A stretch of DNA of 64,000 nucleotides, taken from assembly GCF_009389715.1 (NCBI RefSeq), contig NC_052400.1, forward strand, positions 434,001-498,000, in the 5' to 3' direction. The notes under the pieces are model-generated. The model did not search any database, was not told the origin of the DNA, and saw only the letters and a list, made by a program, of their open reading frames with translations. The translations under genes were made by a program, and so were the position numbers. How positions within the stretch are numbered: the first letter of the stretch is position 1; each line of letters opens with the position of its first letter. This stretch comes from Phoenix dactylifera (Eukaryota > Streptophyta > Magnoliopsida > Arecales > Arecaceae). Positions 1-10,526 of the stretch are shown one piece after another.

Positions 1-949
1 AGTCAGAGGGGGCAAATATGTAGAGAGAGCAGGGAAGAGAGTATGTGGAGAAGACAGAGAGAGCTTCGGGTTTTTCCTCCCGTTTTTGTCCCCCTTTCCT
101 CTTCCCCCCAGGTTCCCTTTTATAGGAGGATTCGGTTACCTGGGAGGTGACATGAGGTTTGTCCTGTTATGTGATAATTGGGCACGATTTGGCCCATTAA
201 TGGCGTGGTGGAAAATAAGGCCGAATCAGACCGGAACCAGGGAGTTGTCACGGTCGATCGGACCTGTTGGAGTGGTTGAACCGCCGGCCGTAGCGGGCCT
301 GGGGTCTGTGGATGGTAAGTGCATTTATTACCGAATGAACCGGCGGTCAGGTAGAGCCATGCGCTCTGATGGTTCAGTGATCCGGAGATCGTCTTGGGCC
401 GTGTTCATTAAATGACTGAGTGCATTGGAGACTTGAGAGAGTCTCGTGCATTAATGGCAGGTCGTGCCGAATACCTGCGAAGATCTTATGCCTTGATGGC
501 TTGGAGATAGTGGCAGGTCGCAAGCCGTAGGAGTTGTCAGTCCCTTGGACTTTAGGCGGAGGTTGAACATTTGGTTAAGGCATCGGCTCGGCAAGAGTGC
601 CGAGCCGAGCTGGTCGCCCAATGGGGCGCCCTGTGGCGGGGTTGCTTCAAGTACTCCTGGTCGGCGCCCTTTAGGCGAGCACCTTCTAGCAGAGCGCCTT
701 GGCGCTGTCTTTGGTCGGCACTTTCTAACCGAGCAGCTTTGGGTGGGGCACCTCTTGGCGCGCGCTCTGGTCGACGCCCTCTAGTCGAGCGCCTTCCTGG
801 TCGGCATCCTTTGGCCGAGCAGCTTTCCGGTCGGCGCTCTTCGGCCGAGTGGCTTTCCGGTCGGCACTTCTTGGCCGAGCAACTTTCCGGTCGGCGCTCT
901 TCGGCCGAGCGCCTCTGTAGATATATGACTTAGGGTTTTTCCCCTAACA
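1..949. mobile_element. Probable LTR retrotransposon terminal fragment, cut by the window edge
   Basis: GC-rich, non-coding sequence unlike the AT-rich DNA that follows. It ends near 941-949 in CCCCTAACA, and an LTR normally ends in CA. Just outside lie two near-identical AT-rich stretches (about 949-964 and 966-980). The last third is a tandem array (see separate entry). The left end is outside the window, so the 5' TG, PBS and any internal domain cannot be checked. The open frames here (86-415, 545-933) show no recognisable retroelement protein. Assignment rests on the LTR-like end and composition only. Confidence 0.45.
655..915. repeat. Degenerate 30-bp tandem repeat (GGTCGGC...GGCCGAGC units)
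   Basis: Units restart at 793, 823, 853 and 883 with an exact 30-bp period; more diverged units extend left to about 655. Each unit has a GGTCGGC half and a GGCCGAGC half that are partly complementary, so a single strand could form a run of short hairpins. As 30 is a multiple of three, open frames across it encode a 10-residue periodic peptide, which I take as a by-product of the repeat. It lies at the end of the presumed LTR. Confidence 0.8.
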
Positions 950-1547
950 ATATTATTAAAAAGTAATATTATTAAAAAAATATATACTCAGGTAGGCAAC
1001 TAGGCATGCGAGCTTTGGAGCTGAATATTCTACTGCAATCAAATTAAATTGAGTCGAGTTTGGTTCCAGTCATGTATGCTGGCCGCTCAATGACAGGTGC
1101 CAATCCTCTGTGGGTCCGGCATCACGCGTACGTGCACGAAGCTGCTTGCCGCGTTCCCTGCGCTCTCTCATGGCGGGCCTGGGGTTCCGCGCAGCAGCCA
1201 CGGGCATCTGACCAAAATATCGCAACCAAACGATAGCTGGACCAAAACCAAAGGCAAAACACCACAGCCAAACTCTAGCTGGAAAGTGACTGCAGAAACC
1301 CACCTCACGAAGGTACCCGGCGAGCGAAAGGTGACCACGAGGTCGACGTCCATTTGCTGCTGCTGGTTCACCCCCAGACACCGCCCCACCCCACACGAAA
1401 CCAGTCTCCACCACTTGCTTCACGAGCCTCGAGCCCCAAGTTTAAATAATAAGAAGCCACCTTGGCATACCACTGTCGCCAATCTGTTGCCAACCCATAC
1501 CATAGCATTGAGAGGAGAACCATCACACATTGCCTCCCCTGTATGCA

Positions 1548-1555
1548 TATATAAA
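1548..1555 (+). promoter_or_regulatory. TATA box of the plus-strand XTH gene
   Basis: TATATAAA, about 100 bp upstream of the ATG at 1652, with CT-rich sequence (about 1567-1640) between them as expected for a plant 5' leader. Position and sequence fit a core promoter; transcription start is not visible. Confidence 0.65.
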
Positions 1556-1651
1556 CCCAGTAACTCCTGCTGCCTTCTTCACTCCAACAACACCAACACT
1601 CCCATCCCCTCTCTTCTACCGAAACAATTCCCCCTTTGCCATCGCAACGTC

Positions 1652-2743
1652 ATGTCAGCTGCTTCCCTCTCTACTGGTGCCATCATGGCTTTCTCTCTCC
1701 TCCTGCTAGCTTGCTCTTTAATGACCGCTGCCTCCGCTGGTAACTTGGACCAAAATCTCCAAATCACCTGGGGCGATGGGCGTGCAAAGATCATCGAAAA
1801 CGGGCAGCTCCTCACCCTCTCCCTCGACAAAGCCTCTGGCTCCGGCTTCCAGTCCAAGAACGAGTATCTCTTCGGCAAGATCGACATGCAGCTGAAACTA
1901 GTCCCTGGGAACTCCGCCGGCACCGTCACCGCCTACTACGTAAGCCCCGTTTAATTTATAGTCACCAGGCATCGTCTAATCCATCCTCCTTTGTATTATG
2001 ACTGGAATTTGAAGAACTAACCAGGCATCTCTGCTCGCAGCTATCATCACAAGGACCTACCCATGATGAGATCGACTTCGAGTTCCTCGGGAACCTCAGC
2101 GGAGACCCTTACACGCTCCACACCAATGTGTTCGCCCAGGGGAAGGGGAACAAAGAGATGCAGTTCCATCTCTGGTTTGATCCCACCAAGGACTTCCACA
2201 CCTACTCCATCCTCTGGAACCCCAGACATATCATGTGAGTTCTCAAATTCCGCATAAGTGATACCGTCTATTACAAAATGCTGCTTCCTCTCGTACATTT
2301 GAAACTAATGTCATGCTCGCCTTGGATTGTTTTTATCCTTTCAGCTTCATGGTTGATGGCATGCCAATCAGAGACTTCAAGAATATGGAGTCCAAGGGTG
2401 TTGCGTTTCCGAAGAACCAACCCATGAGGATCTACTCCAGCCTCTGGAATGCCGATGACTGGGCAACGCAGGCGGACGCATCAAGACCGACTGGGCGAAG
2501 GCCCCCTTCACCGCCTCGTACAGGAATTTCAACGCTGATGCCTGCGTCTGTCCTCCGGTGCCTCCAACTGCCCTTCGAAGAAAGCTGGTACTGCTTCGGC
2601 CAGCAGCGACTGGTGGAATCAGAGCTGGATTCCACGAGCCAAGGAAGGATGAATGGGTGCAGAGAAAACTATATGATCTACAACTACTGCACTGACCTCA
2701 AGCGATTCCCTCAGGGCCTACCTCCAGAGTGCTCCATTGCCTG
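1652..2743 (+). CDS. XTH: Xyloglucan endotransglucosylase/hydrolase, XTH22-25-like, with a frameshifted last exon
   Basis: Cell-wall GH16 enzyme that cuts and rejoins xyloglucan. Exons: 1652-1939, 2041-2234, 2345-2743; GT-AG introns of 101 and 110 bp. Exon 1 encodes a signal peptide (hydrophobic [14 protein letters not shown], cleavage likely before GNLDQ) and the N-terminal beta-sandwich. Exon 2 holds the catalytic motif [10 protein letters not shown] (nucleophile and acid/base Glu) followed by the usual NLS glycosylation site. Exon 3 starts with [13 protein letters not shown] and ends with [17 protein letters not shown] of the XET C-terminal domain. Within exon 3, single bases appear missing near 2470, 2550 and 2621, with a compensating -1/+1 pair at about 2652-2666. 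Normal residues (TDW..APFTASY, then NCPSKK) are readable only in other frames. The frame returns before the end and no stop interrupts it, so the C-terminal domain would be scrambled between about residues 202 and 255. It is either a recent pseudogene or a place with assembly errors. The ATG at 1652 is preferred to an ATG at 1685 because it lies closer to the leader; both are in frame. Confidence 0.85.
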
Positions 2744-3773
2744 AAGAAAAATGGAAATTAGAGAACAATCACCCCCATTCTTTCATTCATTTGTTCTTTA
2801 TTGTCGCTTCAGTTCATAAATGGAGAGATTATGTACTTCCTTCATGTAAAGTGATGCCACGAATTTAAACAACAGAATCACGCAGAGTTTCTTTATCATC
2901 CAGAAAAAACTGAGCTGCTTCTTTTCAGAGGAATGCATACTTTGTACACGAGATAATTCGACTTGAAAGTCAAATAACAAGTCCAAGTATTTGCGATACA
3001 GAGGAATACATAACGGATTAATCAAATGCATTTTCTCATAAGTTGAACTTGCCATCTAATCCTTCATCATACGTGTCCCAGTATGCACACAATACTATAT
3101 AAAAAAAAATGCAACAAAATTCTAAATGTTTATAGCAGATTGGTTTTAAAAAAAAAAAAAATCGGACGTACTATATAAATAACCATGTCAAAATAATCTC
3201 AGATTTTTAGGAAACCAAAACAATCACAGATCAGTTTATTATTTCCTCTCATTCTTAGAAGTTACTTTCTATTGTCCATCTTGTTTCAAACTCTCTCATT
3301 TCTATGTAGCTTTATATCAAGGGTTCAAAATGGACTCTCAAGTTAGACCATAGCTACCAATCTCAGAAATACCTATCAGATTGCAATTGCCCGCTAAAAA
3401 TTTAAACAGCAAATAGATGGTCTGAAAAGTGTCGAGCGCTGGTCAACTTCGGCGAAGCCACATTGAACTACAGCTCAAAATAGTGAAAAACCTTCCCACA
3501 ATGAACATTATGATAGGCAATAAGCTTAGACCCAGAATCCTCTGCGGTTTACGCCGGTCAACCGCATCTTTTAAACTTTGTCAACGCAAACTGCAGACCT
3601 GTCTCCAGTCCATTGCCAGCTCCCAGCAGAACCATCTATTTCCCTTCCTGAATCCCACCAGCACATCCATTATCTCATCATCTCTCAGCTACAAAAAGGC
3701 CAGCAGCTCGAGTTTCTCTTCCTCACTCTCATCACAACTGCCATTCCAACACTCTGTTTTCTCAAAGCATTTG

Positions 3774-4165
3774 ATGGCCATCGCCTCTGCAGGCAACTTC
3801 CACCCGGACTTCCAAATCAATTTGGGGCGACAGGCGTGCTAGGGTCCGTGACAATGGGCAGCACCTTACCCTCTCCCTCGACAAAGCCTCGGGCTCTGGT
3901 TTCCAGTCAAAGAAGAGTTTTCTCTTCGGAAAGATTGACATGCAGCTCAAGCCTTATTGCCTCCAACACAACTTCTCAAGTTTGGGGTTAATTGGAGTTC
4001 AAAGAACTAGCGGCTTAAGCTTTATCTATGCTTTGCAGTTGCCTTCACAAGTACCAACTCACGATGAGATTGACTCTTGAGTTCCGTTGGGAACCTCAGT
4101 GGAGATCCTTGTACGCTCCACACCAATGTTTCACTCAGGGAGAGGAGGAACAGGGAGACACAAGG
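3774..4165 (+). pseudogene. Truncated XTH pseudogene
   Basis: Two pieces of an XTH gene remain. 3774-3955 matches the start of the mature protein ([11 protein letters not shown], then [16 protein letters not shown] and FGKIDMQLK), with a +1 frameshift near 3826 that leads to a stop at 3839-3841. 4041-4165 matches the catalytic exon: THDEID is readable, but a shifted base gives TGA immediately after it, where FEFLG should follow. The intron-like gap between them is kept. No C-terminal exon is found downstream, and the part encoding the signal peptide is reduced. It lies on the same strand as the XTH 1 kb upstream and is closest to it in wording, so a tandem duplicate that decayed is likely. 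Confidence 0.85.
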
Positions 4166-6398
4166 ACTAGACATTGTTAAACATACGCTCTACTACCTTG
4201 GGTTTAAATACCACCTCTTGTTTGGCACGATGCCAGTCCCTTAACCACCAGACCTGGAACCCAAACAAGACAATCAAAACATTTTACTGGTTTTACAGAG
4301 AGAAGTAGTCTTTTCTTTGACTAATTGAGCCAAAATAGTTGGGCAAGGAGTAATTGGAAATGCGCAATTGTTCCTATCTTATGTTGCCACTTGCCAAGGA
4401 ACAAAGCTCATTCTTCCCTCAAGGGAAAAGGGAAGGAAGCTTATCCTCAGATGAAAACCAAAGTTGACCAGAACCACATTACCAGCTAGAATAAATAAAA
4501 TGCGATGCCAATACATGGGGCTCAACCACAGGCATGAAGCAAACGTGCGACCATTTCAACAGTATCAAATCAGAATGTCTCTCTAGTTAGCATGTTACAA
4601 GCATTCCAGCAAACGGTTTGTAATCACAGTCACGATGAAGGCGGCCGGGCGATGCTGGTGACAGTGATGAAATAGTAACGAGATTGATAAGAATAATGAC
4701 AAAAGCAATGGAAGGAGTACTTACCTCTAATTCTTATCCTTTCTTTGTTGTTGTTTTTTTTTTTCCCTATAATGGATGACTCATTATAAGTCTAGTATAA
4801 ATATATCCAAAAAAAGTAAAAAAAAAAGTAATGAGTTTCGATTTACCACAAATAAGCCACCTAATCCACAGCTCTATTGGCCTCTTGTAAGACATGCCTA
4901 GCGTGAAAGACATCACAATCTACCATGCCCCAAATTATCTTGGAAGTAATGGATGCCATCATCCATTTCATCAGTGCAACTTTGGATCTAGCCAATCACC
5001 GTATCCTCTACTTTTATGGTCAGCAGAAACAAGCGACAAATGCTCAGTAAGAAATATACATAGCTGGATTCATATCGAGTCTTGGGCAAAGCGCATACCA
5101 CGAGGGGTACGAGTACATATGCAGCATGCGAGACCAGCTCGCTCTTGCTTCTCCTCCCTCACCTACCTTCCTGTCTGCTTTGGATCCTTTCTTTGGCATG
5201 AGATTCTGCTAAAAAGAAGAAAATCCAATAATTTAAAAAATATCTAATTGATGTTATTTTACGTTTTTTACGAATGCAACTTGATGCAAGTGGCAGGGCA
5301 GGACCCCACTTCACTAATTTTCAGCCAAAGTGATTTCTTCATGTCCTGCATAGGTTGAGACTTATTTCTATATAGAAAAAGACTAATTTTTCATCTCTTT
5401 TCTTTGAAAAACTCCAACCAAATATAAAGCATGTCATCATTTGCCTATCGATCACACTTTTTACCTCTACTTTTCTCATGAACCAAACAAGTCCAAAGTT
5501 GGTCATCACTAGGGCTGATTCAACCTTGAATGCCCAATTATGTCGAGCAGACTGGTCCCAAAGCATTGATTTGGTGGTATAGCTCTTCAACATATGATTT
5601 AAGGGAGATTTTGTTGGAGTATTTCAAAATTCTAAGCTTATATTTTCTTTTCTTTTGTGTACTTTCTTTAGTCCCATATTGGAAAGAGATGAAATCTATC
5701 TTTTATTTGCAATGTGGCTTTTACATATTAATTTGTTTAAGGCTGAAACCCTAGCCTGCCATTGTTAGCTTTAAAAATACTAATTAATATTAAGATTTAT
5801 TCTAGAAATTGCTTAGGAGTTACATTTATTCTCTGCCAATTGGTAGAATGGTTATACTTGGATATAGATTCTCTATCCCCAACATAGTTTGTCCATCAAC
5901 AAAGTTGCATTATAGATTAGATATCTCCTATTCGATGTGATATCATGGTAACTAGAATGTTAAAATACAAACAAAATAATTAACATTACTTCAGAAATAC
6001 AAATATCCTTATTTAAGAGAAAGCATCATTGATCTCTACCACAGCTTGATAGCAATGAACAAGTCACGGGCAATCCCATGGACTCCTACAATCTACCAAG
6101 TAATAGATTGGTGTACATATATAAGTAGTTTTTTTTTGTTAGAGTGCTAGGTTTAGACACGTATACAGGTGACTTGAGATACATAAACCTTTCCTCTTAA
6201 ATTCAGAAGTGTACCTAGCTCATAGGTGCAGAGCCCGAACTACTCATGATCTTTTTAGTGCTAGATAATAATGATGCAAGAAGATTTATTGCAGAAGTTT
6301 TTATGTAGGGTGGCTTTATTATCAATATACATGAGTGAACAGTCCCAAAAGGATCACAACAATCCATTTTTACGTTCAGTGATCACAGTGCAGTCCTC
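4166..6398. other. Intergenic, no gene seen
   Basis: AT-rich spacer between the XTH pseudogene and the convergent minus-strand XTH. The short open frames have no recognisable motifs. It contains one MITE right end (5340-5495, separate entry). Nothing else supportable was found. Confidence 0.5.
5340..5495. mobile_element. Partial Tourist-like MITE (right terminus)
   Basis: 5382-5495 resembles the right ends of the elements at 10075-10526 and 55210-55666: a run like AAAACTCCAACCAAA, then a CACACTTTTT tract and the terminal GAACCAAACAAGTCC. The left half is not recognisable, so this is a truncated or strongly diverged copy. Confidence 0.55.
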
Positions 6399-7470
6399 TT
6401 AACTCATGGAGCATTCAGGAGGAAGCCCCTGAGGGAATCTCTTCACATCAGTGCAGTAGTTATAAATCATGTAGTTCTCCTGCACCCATCTCAGTCTCTG
6501 CAAACTGGCGGAATCAAACTCCTGCCACATCCATGTGTTGTTAACCGAAGAGCAGGAGGAGGAGGAGGCACCGGAAGCCCACACACATCCCATGGCATTC
6601 AAGTTCCTGAAGGATGCGGTGAAAGGCGCCTTCGACCAGTCGGTCTTCACCAGCCCGCCTCTCGTGGCCCAGTCATCGGCGTTCCACAGGCTCGAGTAGA
6701 CCTTCATCGCCTGGTTCTTCGGGTACGCCATGCCAGCCGACTCTCTGTTCTTGAACTCTCTAATGGGTGTCCCATCCACATAGAAGCTACCACGATCGAA
6801 ACCAAGCAATGCATCAGAAACCAGAGTGGCATCAAAGAGTAATCGATTAAGAGAACAAAAAAATGCTGTACTGGATTCTTAAGATGACTTACACAACGTG
6901 TTTAGGATTCCAGAGGAGGGAGTAGGTGTGGAAGTCCATGGTGGGATCAAACCAGAGGTAGAACTGCATCTCCCTGTTCCCCTTCCCTTGGGTGTACACA
7001 TTGGTATGGACTACGTAAGGATCTCCACTGAGGTTACCGAGGAACTCGAAGTCGATCTCATCATGTGCCGCCCCCTGCGACGATAGCTATAGCACAAAAT
7101 AACACTTATTTCAGTCACTAATATTGATCTTAAAGCCAAAGAAAAGAGCACGAAAGAAAGCTTTAGGCCATGGAGGCAGACATACATAGTAGGCAGCGAC
7201 GGTTCCAGCTGAGTTTCCTGAGACAAGCTTGATTTGCATGTCGATCTTCCCGTACAAATACTCCTTCTTTGATTGGAAGCCTGAACCCGAGGACTTGTCA
7301 AGCGACAGGGTCAGCAGCTCGCCATTGTTGAGAATTTTGGCTCGACCGTCACCCCAAGTGATATCAACATCCTGGTAGAAGTTACCAGCGAAGGAGACAC
7401 TGGCTAAATGGCTAGCTAATGCCAAGAAAAGCAAGAAATTGCCAGCATTAGAACAAAGAGAGGAGGCCAT
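6399..7470 (-). CDS. XTH: Xyloglucan endotransglucosylase/hydrolase, XTH22-25-like, intact
   Basis: GH16 wall-loosening enzyme acting on xyloglucan in the apoplast. Three exons on the minus strand: 7470-7186, 7086-6893 and 6786-6399, giving 288 residues, normal for the family. The intron positions match those of the plus-strand XTH. The N-terminus has a hydrophobic signal ([17 protein letters not shown]) before [17 protein letters not shown]. Exon 2 carries [10 protein letters not shown] with the two catalytic Glu and the adjacent NLS glycosylation sequon. Exon 3 has [23 protein letters not shown] and the C-terminal domain ending in [17 protein letters not shown], with the conserved Cys residues. 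No frame breaks were seen. Start: first ATG in frame, preceded by a TATA box about 90 bp upstream. It converges with the plus-strand XTH and its pseudogene, so the cluster arose by duplication with inversion or by separate insertion. Confidence 0.93.
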
Positions 7471-7560
7471 GGCTGAAGCAGAGCAGTGATGTAAGTTTCA
7501 AGCTAAGAGACTTGGAAGCAAATGGGCGTATATGACTTGAAACAGAATGCAGTATTATTT

Positions 7561-7573
7561 GATATATATATAG
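7561..7573 (-). promoter_or_regulatory. TATA box of the minus-strand XTH gene
   Basis: On the minus strand this reads CTATATATATATC, about 90 bp upstream of the ATG at 7470. A CT-rich tract (about 7574-7592 on the minus strand) lies just upstream of it. This fits a plant core promoter. Confidence 0.6.
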
Positions 7574-7599
7574 AGAGAGAAGGGGAGGGGGAAGCTCAA

Positions 7600-10074
7600 G
7601 AAAGGTTCCTTGGAGGAACAGTGTGGTGAGCTGGCACCAGGTGTAAGCACACCATGGGCTTCTGGAACTTTGTTTCCAGAGGCTGCTAGTTCTTGCTGGT
7701 GGCAGACCAAGAAGAGATCAATGGGCAAAGATGCGTTTATCTGATGCGCTGGGGACCCCAAACCCAAGCATTGGAGACCCTGAGGTACGGCCATAGCTTT
7801 TTATTATTATTATTAGTTGTGATGAGGAGGGAGTCAAAACCATCGGCCCAGAAAACAGAAGTTTATAGAAATTATTTATAAAAAAATTATAAAAAAATAA
7901 TTATTTTTTTTACAAAAAAATGATGGCTACAATAAGCTGAATAATCTCTTAAGTGATTTGAAGGATCTTTATATATTTAGTGTGCAACTATATAAGCTCT
8001 ATATCTTAATGTGAGTCAGCCTTCTTCTAAAAAGATACATTAATGTCTCTCAACGTGTAGCACCAATGTTGCGAGATTATTCCTAAGTTTTTGATGAGGA
8101 TCCAGCAAATTTTCTGAATACAGATGCTTCCGGCTAAAGAAGGTTGGCAAGCTTTTCTATAAAATACAGTAGATAGAACTTAATTTCTTAAGTAATTCAA
8201 ATATTTTGCTCTTTTCATATTTTTCAATAGATAGCAGCAATTAACTGATTCACAGCTCTTTTTATTGGTTGCTGGAATTTTCTGTTCCTCTATTTGGTCC
8301 ATGAATCACTAGTATTAGTAGGCCATTCTTTCAGATATAGTTGTGCTTATCTTAAGCTAATATTAAAAAGAATATGACGTAAGGAGAAACGTGTCGTTTT
8401 CTTTCACCAACTCCCCCGTCACCAACTCGAGAGCCCGTGACACCTGCTTGTTCTTTCAGCAATGGATAAGGTAATGGATCATATTACCATATTAGGTGCG
8501 ATGAGATCTCTATCCAAAACTTGGCACGGCCACTAAGTTGAATGGAGCAGCCACTTATCCAAAATGTGAACCATTAGCCACTAAGTTGAATCATTACTGG
8601 GATTTCATGGTTTTCTCATCAAAGCCTTAACCAATCCAATTAGATTAGGCTGGGATGCGATGTTAGAACAATTAAATTTCGGTGCGGTTGATGTGAGAAA
8701 TCGATTCTTCAGTAACCCATCTTACATAACGGTGCTGTTGTTTATGTTGTAGTTAGATTATATAGTCTCTGGTTCTTGCTTAGAGGCTAACACAAAGCCC
8801 TAAGAGTTCAACCAGTCTCACAAATGGTTTAGCTTGGGTTCTAAGATTTTTTTTTACAGGAAACTTGGGTTTTAAAATATAGTTTTCTGTATGATTAGAT
8901 ATGGTCTAGATCAACCTAATCCACAATCGATGTAATGAATGATATCCCCATGTCTTTCTTCCACGAGAGGTGCACCTGTCCTTTTAATGCAGTCGATATT
9001 GCATCATTTGCACCGAATATATGGTGCTTAACCATATGGAGAGCACTTTGGTTGGCCATGCACCATGCTTGCGTTGTTTGAAGTGGAAATGGCCATATGG
9101 TCCCCGGTGACTTGGGGACTTGGACTTCAACCGAGTAGTCTGATGCAACGACTGTCTATGGCTCCATTGCATATGCTCGGGAGAGAAGTTTTGTGTAAAT
9201 GTATCGCCATGTTATTAAGTATTTTGCTTTAAGTTCTTTTCTTGCCGATCTCGGTCCGCGATGTTGATTTGTCAGCGTATCGATGCAGCCTATGATAGTG
9301 TTGACCAGACAGGCAAATTCAGATGTAGTAATTCACCTAAAACTTGAAAAATGATGGCGACGAAAAGCAGGGAAGATTTGTTATTCCTCTAGAAACGTTG
9401 GGCAACGCAAATGAGCAAAGCAAAACTTAGCTTGGACCTAAGCTTGACCCAACTTGATTACTACCAAAAATAGTATTTTGAGTCGAACTCAAGTAGCAAA
9501 ATACTCGATTGGAAAATTCACACTCATAATTGAGTATAAATATTTTTAATATTATTATATTTTGTATTTATAATATATTATTAATTTAATAATTTAAAAA
9601 TAGTATAATATTATATTTTGTTTTAATCATATTTTTTAATTATGACCAAAACTCGAATTCGAGCTCGAGTATTGTTTGTTTTTGATCGAGTCAAGTTTGA
9701 GTTTGGATATTAAAACTCAAGTTAAATTTTGATTCTGAGTATTTTGAATCGAGTCGAGCTAGTGTCTTTAACCATTTAACTCGTCTCGGCTCGATTGCAC
9801 CCTGGTAACTTCCAAACAGGTTTTATTACTATGATTCCAAGTTAGTGTTGTATTACAATAAAAGATAAAATACATTTACAATATATAAATACGTCACAAA
9901 GCAGCTCACTTTCCACTGTCCGGATGGTCTAATTGAGATGCCTCCTTATCTAAGGCCTATTTATTTGGTTACAATGGCACCTCATTAATAAATAAATTCT
10001 AGATCAGTTTGGAACCGAGTAATTTTAATATTCTAATGTTATATAGAATCCGTATCAATCCACCATGCCTTTTA
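7600..10074. other. Intergenic, mostly unrecognised
   Basis: Upstream flank of the minus-strand XTH followed by AT-rich sequence. No open frame here shows a recognisable protein. 9420-9800 contains a CTCGAGCTCGA-rich repeat (separate entry). The rest holds nothing I can name. Confidence 0.45.
9430..9805. repeat. Dispersed repeat rich in TCGAGCTCGAGT-like words
   Basis: The stretch has repeated short words such as GAGTCGAACTCAAG, ATTCGAGCTCGAGT and GAATCGAGTCGAGCT around an AT-only core (9536-9640). Its right end (CTCGTCTCGGCTCGATTGCACCC) has partial complement to words on the left. This looks like a non-autonomous DNA element; exact ends and target-site duplication are not evident. Confidence 0.45.
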
Positions 10075-10526
10075 GGGCTCATTTGGTTCGCGGGAAGCAT
10101 TTTCACTCCTAAGAATATGATTCATGGGAAGAAGATTCTTAGAAAGAGAATATCTGGAAATGTACTTTTGGCATGTTTGGTTAAATATGGGAAAGTGACA
10201 GATTTCCAAAATGCTTATGTTGGATTGACCATCCACTTTCTTGGAAAAGTTATGAGTAATTCCTATTATACCCTTAAAAAAAATAGGTCTTTAATGCCTC
10301 TTTAATGTTGAAGGGCCTTTTTGGGAAAAAATAAAGATGAAGTGATTTCCGTCTAATGGAAAAGTAACTTTTCCATGTTTCTCATGAAATGTGGAAATCA
10401 TATTCTCATGGAAATACAACTTTTCTATCTCTCTCAATTGAAAACTCTAACTAAAAAAGAGACATCTCATTTCTTTTCTGTTAACCACACTTTTTTTCCT
10501 TCTTTTCCTACGAACCAAACGAGCCC
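10075..10526. mobile_element. Tourist-like (PIF/Harbinger-type) MITE, full length
   Basis: A 452-bp element with terminal inverted repeats GGGCTCATTTGGTTCG (left) and CGAACCAAACGAGCCC (right), one mismatch. It is flanked on both sides by TTA (10072-10074 and 10527-10529). A 3-bp TTA duplication is the hallmark of PIF/Harbinger-type insertion. No transposase is encoded, so it is non-autonomous. A second full copy lies at 55210-55666, and a partial copy at 5340-5495. Confidence 0.8.

Noticed and set aside
86-933. Open frames at 86-415, 545-784 and 571-933
   Set aside because: They lie in the LTR-like fragment, overlap one another, and the last two only reflect the 30-bp tandem repeat. No protein family signal.
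1097-1651. N-terminal extension of the plus-strand XTH up to an ATG at 1097
   Set aside because: The extension crosses the TATA box and CT-rich leader, and the signal peptide begins only after 1652.
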